In this document: in pieces, positions 60,535-64,000 of the stretch
How positions within the stretch are numbered: position 1 is the stretch's first letter
Layout: every line of letters starts with the position of its first letter
Assembly (NCBI GenBank): GCA_964574935.1
Contig: CAZNOZ010000006.1
Span: 23,497-87,496, forward strand
DNA length: 64,000 nucleotides
From: JBBECE01 sp964574935
GTDB taxonomy: Bacteria; Pseudomonadota; Alphaproteobacteria; Rhizobiales; Devosiaceae
Reading direction: 5' to 3'
Program-made: the position numbers and the translations under genes
The notes under the pieces: generated by a model
Databases searched by the model: none
The model's input: the letters and a program-made list of their open reading frames with translations, nothing else
What the model was told of the DNA's origin: nothing

Positions 60535-60963
60535 CTAGCCGGGCGGATGGCGGGCGTTCATCGCCGCCACCGACTTGCCGATCATCGCTTCGAGAACGTT
60601 CAGGTCAATGTCCGACAAGCGTTTGATGTAAAGGCAGGATTTGCCGGTCGTGTGCTTGCCGAGGCGTTCGAGCAGGCCCCGATACTCGGAAAAGCCGGGC
60701 ATGATGTAGACGGTCAAATTCTGTTTGCGGGGGGAGAAGCCGACCCGCATGGCGTCGCCCTGACGGCCGGAGGCGTATTTGTAGTGATAGGCGCCGTACC
60801 CGACGATCGAGGTGCCCCACATCTGCGGCTTTTCGCCGGTGATCTTGCGCATCAGCTTGTCGAGGGCTTTGGCGTCGGCGCGCCTTGCGGCCGGCTCGAT
60901 GGCGTTGAGAAAGCCGGCCACGCTGGCGTCGTTCTGTCGGGTTTTGGGCTCGTTTTTGGCCAT
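60535..60963 (-). CDS. DUF1801 family protein (second copy)
   Basis: 142 residues: GFLNAIEPAARRADAKALDKLMRKITGEKPQMWGTSIVGYGAYHYKYASGR, then VGFSPRKQNLTVYIMPGF, GLLERLGKHTTGKSCLYIKRLSDIDL. This is the canonical DUF1801 pattern including the KSCLYIK strand. It differs from the 119-residue protein at 1570, so they are not a recent duplication. Function unknown. ATG 60963 was chosen because the upstream frame reads through non-coding DNA. Confidence 0.87.
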   Translation of the reverse strand: MAKNEPKTRQNDASVAGFLNAIEPAARRADAKALDKLMRKITGEKPQMWGTSIVGYGAYHYKYASGRQGDAMRVGFSPRKQNLTVYIMPGFSEYRGLLERLGKHTTGKSCLYIKRLSDIDLNVLEAMIGKSVAAMNARHPPG

Positions 60964-61054
60964 GAGCGGCTCCGTTCCCTGGGCGATGGCATTGAATCGG
61001 GCGCCAATCCTCCAAGCGGCAGGCGTCGGAAAGTAGCAGACCGCCTGTGTCGAG

Positions 61055-61390
61055 TCAGCGCCGGCGGCCGGCGAAATGGGCGAGGATGAACAGTCCACCG
61101 GTGACGGCGAAGGGGGCGGCGAGGATGGCGTTGACCCAGATTTCGTTGGGCAGAAAGACGAAGGGGACGGCCGAGACGAGGAGGAAGAGCACACCTCCAA
61201 CCAGTTCGAAGCGCCAGGCGACCGCGAGGATGCCGGCGAGGACGAACGAGGGGATGAGGTGCATGACCAGCGCCACCGCGATCCACCCCGCCGATCGGCC
61301 GGGCTCGAACACGTCGAGGGCGAACATCGAGATGAAGGCAATCCCCGCGATGGCGATCAGGCGCGGGACCCAGGTGAGCCACTTGTTCAT
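61055..61390 (-). CDS. Small membrane protein, four helices, function unknown
   Basis: 111 residues from ATG 61390. Four hydrophobic segments at about 5-25, 36-58, 62-83 and 86-105 (LIAIAGIAFISMFALDVF, IAVALVMHLIPSFVLAGILAVAW, LVGGVLFLLVSAVPFVFLP, AAPFAVTGGLFILAHFAG). A conserved-looking NEIWVNAIL lies before helix 4. The pattern resembles uncharacterised small bacterial membrane proteins of the DUF7670 type; the assignment is tentative. Confidence 0.65.
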   Translation of the reverse strand: MNKWLTWVPRLIAIAGIAFISMFALDVFEPGRSAGWIAVALVMHLIPSFVLAGILAVAWRFELVGGVLFLLVSAVPFVFLPNEIWVNAILAAPFAVTGGLFILAHFAGRRR

Positions 61391-61493
61391 GAACGATTGA
61401 TGCCGACATACGCCGCGAGGCACCTTGCGATCGGTCAAGGCGACGCGATGGAAGCGGCGGCAGATTGAAGCGGCGAACACCGGAGGACGGACG

Positions 61494-61856
61494 ATGGAAG
61501 ACGACACGGATGGCAAAGACGGCAAGGGCGGCAAGGACGGCAAGGACGGCAGAGACCGCTGGCAGGAATTCAGCGAAGAAATCGAGGTCGCCGGCCAGAA
61601 GCTGATCGACGAGGTGACGCGCCTGATATCCGAGGGCAATGTGCGGCGCCTCCGGATCCGCTCGGAGAACGACGACGTGGTGCTGGAGGTGCCGCTGACC
61701 GCCGGTGCGGCGGTCGGCGGGGTGATCGTGTTGGCGGCGCCCTGGCTGGCGATTCTCGGGGCGCTGGCGGGGCTGTTGGCGAAGGTGCGCATCGAAGTCG
61801 TGCGCGAGGAAAAGCCTGGCGAAATCGAGGGCAAGGACCGCAAGGACGACGCCTGA
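61494..61856 (+). CDS. DUF4342-like protein with Gly-Lys-Asp tract
   Basis: 120 residues from ATG 61494 with CGGAGG upstream. The N terminus is a low-complexity DGKDGKGGKDGKDGRD tract. It is followed by EFSEEIEVAGQKLIDEVTRLISEGNVRRLRIRSEND, VVLEVPLTAGAAVGGVIVLAAPWLAILGALAGLLAKVRIEV (a membrane-like segment) and a charged tail. The VTRLISEGNVRRLRI and hydrophobic segment fit DUF4342. Role unknown. It is divergent from the membrane protein at 61055. Confidence 0.75.
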   Translation: MEDDTDGKDGKGGKDGKDGRDRWQEFSEEIEVAGQKLIDEVTRLISEGNVRRLRIRSENDDVVLEVPLTAGAAVGGVIVLAAPWLAILGALAGLLAKVRIEVVREEKPGEIEGKDRKDDA

Positions 61857-61872
61857 GCCGCCGCCGCGGCGG

Positions 61873-62823
61873 TCATTCGGGGCGGGCCCGCTGGCGGGCG
61901 AGGGCGGCCTGATGATCCTCGCGGGACTGAATCTCGATGAAAATCTGGCGGATGGCGGGAAAGCGCGCCGAGATGGCGGCTTCCAGACGGCGGACGGTGG
62001 CCTCGACATCGGCGAGGTCGATATCGTCGCGAAGATCGAGACTGAGGGTGACCAGGATGTCCTCGGGCCCGAAATGGATCGACTTGAGTTCGTTGAGGCG
62101 GCTGACATTCGGCGTGGTGAGCGCGATGTGGCGGATTTCCTCGACCGTGGCGCGGCTCGCCGATTCTCCGGTGAGCAACGACCGCGTCTCGTAGGCGAGC
62201 AGCGCCGCGGTGATCGCCAGTATGCCGCCGATGACCAGCGAGGCGGCGGCGTCGGCCCAGCCCCAGCCCAGAAACTGGACGGCCAGCAGGCCGAGGAAGG
62301 CGGCGGTGAGGCCCAGCATGGCCGCGGAATCCTCGAACAGGACCGTGAAGACGGTGGGGTCCTTGGAGCGCCGCACGGCCTCGATGAGGCCGAGTTCGCC
62401 GCGGGTGCGGCCGAACTGCCGCCAGGCGATCGTCCAGGCGGCGGCCTCGAAGACCATCGCGACGGCGAGGACAATGTAGTTGACCGCGAAGGAGGTCACC
62501 GGGTGCGGATCGGCGAGCTTGGCGAAGCCCTCGTAGAAGGAGATGCCGGAGCCCAGCCCGAAGATGAGGATGGCGACGACGAAGGACCAGAAGTAGAGCT
62601 CGAGCCCGTAGCCGAACGGGTGGCGCTCGTCGGGCGGCTGGGCGGCGCGGCCGAGGCCGAACAGCAGGAGGATCTGATTGCCGGTGTCGACCAGGGAATG
62701 CACCGCCTCGGAGAACATCGCCGAGGAGCCGGTGAACGCGGCGGCGCCGAACTTGGTGACGGCGATGGCGGCGTTGCCGGCCAGCGCCGCGTAGATAACC
62801 GATTTCGAGCCCTTGAATTCCAT
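61873..62823 (-). CDS. Cation diffusion facilitator (metal efflux) protein
   Basis: 316 residues. Six helices with AVHSLVDTGNQILLLFGL (the His-x3-Asp metal site of helix 2) and ERHPFGYGLELYFWSF, then EDSAAMLGLTAAFLGL (helix 5) and a cytoplasmic C domain (HFGPEDILVTLSLDLRDDIDLADVEATV). CDF proteins export Zn2+, Fe2+, Mn2+ or similar by proton antiport. The metal is unknown. It is convergent with the DUF4342 gene. Confidence 0.9.
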   Translation of the reverse strand: MEFKGSKSVIYAALAGNAAIAVTKFGAAAFTGSSAMFSEAVHSLVDTGNQILLLFGLGRAAQPPDERHPFGYGLELYFWSFVVAILIFGLGSGISFYEGFAKLADPHPVTSFAVNYIVLAVAMVFEAAAWTIAWRQFGRTRGELGLIEAVRRSKDPTVFTVLFEDSAAMLGLTAAFLGLLAVQFLGWGWADAAASLVIGGILAITAALLAYETRSLLTGESASRATVEEIRHIALTTPNVSRLNELKSIHFGPEDILVTLSLDLRDDIDLADVEATVRRLEAAISARFPAIRQIFIEIQSREDHQAALARQRARPE

Positions 62824-63033
62824 GCGCCCGCCCTCCGCAGGATCGCGGACCAGATGCCACGGCGCGGACGAGGGGGCAAGGTGGGCAGAAATCCGCCGGG
62901 GGGCGGTTGATCGGGGCGCCGACATGACTAGGTTGGACCAAGGTGCGTGGGAGCGACGATTCCCGCCGCACGAAGGACCGGCCGGCAGGCACCCGGACCG
63001 GCGTTGATCGACAACCAACCTCCAGGATTTTTC

Positions 63034-63471
63034 ATGACCCAGGCCAAAAAGGGCGACAAGGTCGCCATCCACTATACCGGCAAACTGACCGACGGCACCG
63101 AGTTCGACAGCTCGGCGGGCCGGGACCCGCTGGAATTCCAGGTCGGGTCCGGCCAGATCATCGCCGGGCTCGACGAGAAGGTCGAAGGCATGGCAGTGGG
63201 CGAGACGGCCACCGTGACGGTGCCCGCCGCGGACGCCTATGGCGAGCACGACCCGGCGCGGGTGCACAAGTTGCCGCGGGCGCAGATTCCGAACGAAATC
63301 GAGCTCAGCGCCGGCAAGCAGCTTTCCGCCACGACTTCCGACGGCAACGAGATCGCGCTGAACGTGGTCGAGGTCGGCGATGAGCATGTGACGCTCGACG
63401 CCAACCACCCGCTGGCCGGCCAGGATCTGGTGTTCGACCTCGAGCTGGTGGATATCGTCGAGGCCGCATAG
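63034..63471 (+). CDS. FKBP-type peptidyl-prolyl isomerase (SlyD-like)
   Basis: 145 residues. The FKBP core reads VAIHYTGKLTDGTEFDSSAGRDPLEFQVGSGQIIAGLDEKVEGMAVGE (family pattern), with the insert-in-flap segment AYGEHDPARVHKLPRAQIP typical of SlyD/FkpB-like proteins. It has no signal peptide and no His-rich metal-binding tail. A cytoplasmic folding helper is inferred. The ATG at 63034 was selected since the upstream frame reads through non-coding DNA. Confidence 0.9.
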   Translation: MTQAKKGDKVAIHYTGKLTDGTEFDSSAGRDPLEFQVGSGQIIAGLDEKVEGMAVGETATVTVPAADAYGEHDPARVHKLPRAQIPNEIELSAGKQLSATTSDGNEIALNVVEVGDEHVTLDANHPLAGQDLVFDLELVDIVEAA

Positions 63472-63609
63472 GTCGGTCCGCGCCGCCGCCCGCACCCGCC
63501 GCGCGGGCCTCGCCGGAAGCGCCGTCAAATCGCCGTGAGAGCGGGCCAAGGCCGCCGCGGCGGGTATATCATTACGCCTTTGCGAACAACGCCGGCGCGC
63601 GCGGGTGAG

Positions 63610-63918
63610 ATGAGCACGGACAAGCATCATCGACGGCTGAACCGGCAGCTCGACCGGCTGGAGCGGCGGGCGCCCTGGGCCTCGCGGCTGCTGGCGTGGC
63701 TGAGGCGCCCCCAGGTGCGCCTGGTGCGGCTGCCGATGGCGGCGTTGCTGATCGTCGGCGGCATCTTCAGCTTCCTGCCGATCCTGGGGCTGTGGATGCT
63801 GCCGCTGGGGCTGCTCTTGGCGGCCGTCGACGTGCCGCTGGTGCGCCGGCCGGTGACCCGGGCGATGGGGCGCATCGAGGCGTGGCTGAGGCGCCGGCGG
63901 CAGAAAAAGCGCGGGTGA
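63610..63918 (+). CDS. Small basic membrane protein, function unknown
   Basis: 102 residues. A basic N-terminal helix (RRLNRQLDRLERRAPWASRLLAWLRR), then two hydrophobic stretches (LPMAALLIVGGIFSFLPILGLWMLPLGLLLAAV) separated by a Pro-Leu kink, and a very basic C terminus (RRRRQKKRG). A conserved PILGLWMLPLGL motif resembles small Rhizobiales membrane proteins annotated as hypothetical. ATG 63610 follows GTGAGATG. No further function can be given. Confidence 0.7.
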   Translation: MSTDKHHRRLNRQLDRLERRAPWASRLLAWLRRPQVRLVRLPMAALLIVGGIFSFLPILGLWMLPLGLLLAAVDVPLVRRPVTRAMGRIEAWLRRRRQKKRG

Positions 63919-63948
63919 GGGGGTGGCGGCGCGGTGGTTCCTCTCATT

Positions 63949-63981
63949 CGTCACCCCGGGCTTGACCCGGGGTCCACTCGC
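63949..63981. repeat. Partial REP-like palindrome at the window end
   Basis: CGTCACCCCGGGCTTGACCCGGGGTCCA (read in pieces: CGTCACCCCGGGCT and ACCCGGGGTCCA) is one arm pair of the same family as 3404-3489, where the element reads GTCATTCCGGCG and TGGACCCCGGC. The window ends before any second arm could be seen. Confidence 0.65.
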
Positions 63982-64000
63982 ACTTCCGCTCACCGCAGCA

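Overview
The window is 64 kb of high-GC, tightly packed chromosomal DNA from an alphaproteobacterium, most likely of the Hyphomicrobiales (Rhizobiales). The markers are divK-pleD, mipZ, the FtsZ-positioning ATPase of alphaproteobacteria, an Hda/HdaA-type DnaA regulator beside ppk-ppx, an F1-ATPase chaperone of the ATP12 family, DUF3572 and DUF1489 proteins, a catalytically degenerate dihydroorotase (PyrX type) joined to pyrB, and the order divK-pleD-rpmG-rnr-topA-dprA-plsY-pyrX-pyrB. I see no prophage, insertion sequence, plasmid or CRISPR content. It is core genome, and its interest lies in gene starts, regulatory sites, small RNAs and degenerate enzymes.

Layout. 1-3.4 kb: end of an MFS transporter, crcB, an RluA-family pseudouridine synthase, DUF1801, a HAD phosphatase and atp12, all overlapping. 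3.5-7.9 kb (minus): folate genes folP-folB-folK preceded by rimO, a DUF4282 membrane protein and lipB. 8.0-12.7 kb (plus): a tiny FliN-like protein, tRNA-Leu(GAG), a membrane protein, mgtE, a GST, DUF1489 and mipZ. 12.7-22.4 kb: a periplasmic D,D-carboxypeptidase with a SPOR domain, clpS-clpA, a HIT protein, a desaturase/short-chain-dehydrogenase fusion, a FemAB-like protein, a glycerophosphodiesterase, RidA and DUF3572. 22.5-25.5 kb: divK, pleD, a chain of RNA hairpins ending in a terminator, and a methyltransferase. 25.6-36.3 kb (minus): rpmG, rnr, topA, a DJ-1/PfpI protein, dprA, plsY, pyrX, pyrB and ruvX. 36.4-44.1 kb (plus): gatC, gatA and gatB interrupted by two GNAT genes, a chorismate mutase and a small conserved protein, then two membrane proteins. 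44.2-47.3 kb (minus): rpsU, a cold-shock gene, an NAD(P)HX epimerase-like gene, an EamA transporter and purN. 47.5-60.2 kb: an AI-2E family protein, hdaA, ppk-ppx, rnd, aspS, an EAL phosphodiesterase and maeB. 60.2-64 kb: a candidate small RNA, DUF1801, small membrane proteins, a cation efflux protein and an FKBP.

Three themes connect the genes. First, cell cycle and cyclic-di-GMP: DivK, PleD (diguanylate cyclase), MipZ, HdaA and an EAL phosphodiesterase whose upstream region carries an exact CtrA box (TTAA-N7-TTAAC). A CtrA-like site also lies upstream of the FliN-like gene. Second, phosphate: ppk-ppx is preceded by three 11-bp-spaced Pho-box half sites. Third, translation starts: genes overlap through start/stop tetranucleotides, and ATGA, GTGA, TTGA and CTGA all occur. 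rimO and rpsU appear to begin at CTG, and the cold-shock gene at TTG.

All calls come from reading translations and DNA by eye. No database search, alignment or folding program was run. Starts were chosen from Shine-Dalgarno sites, overlaps and remembered family N-termini.
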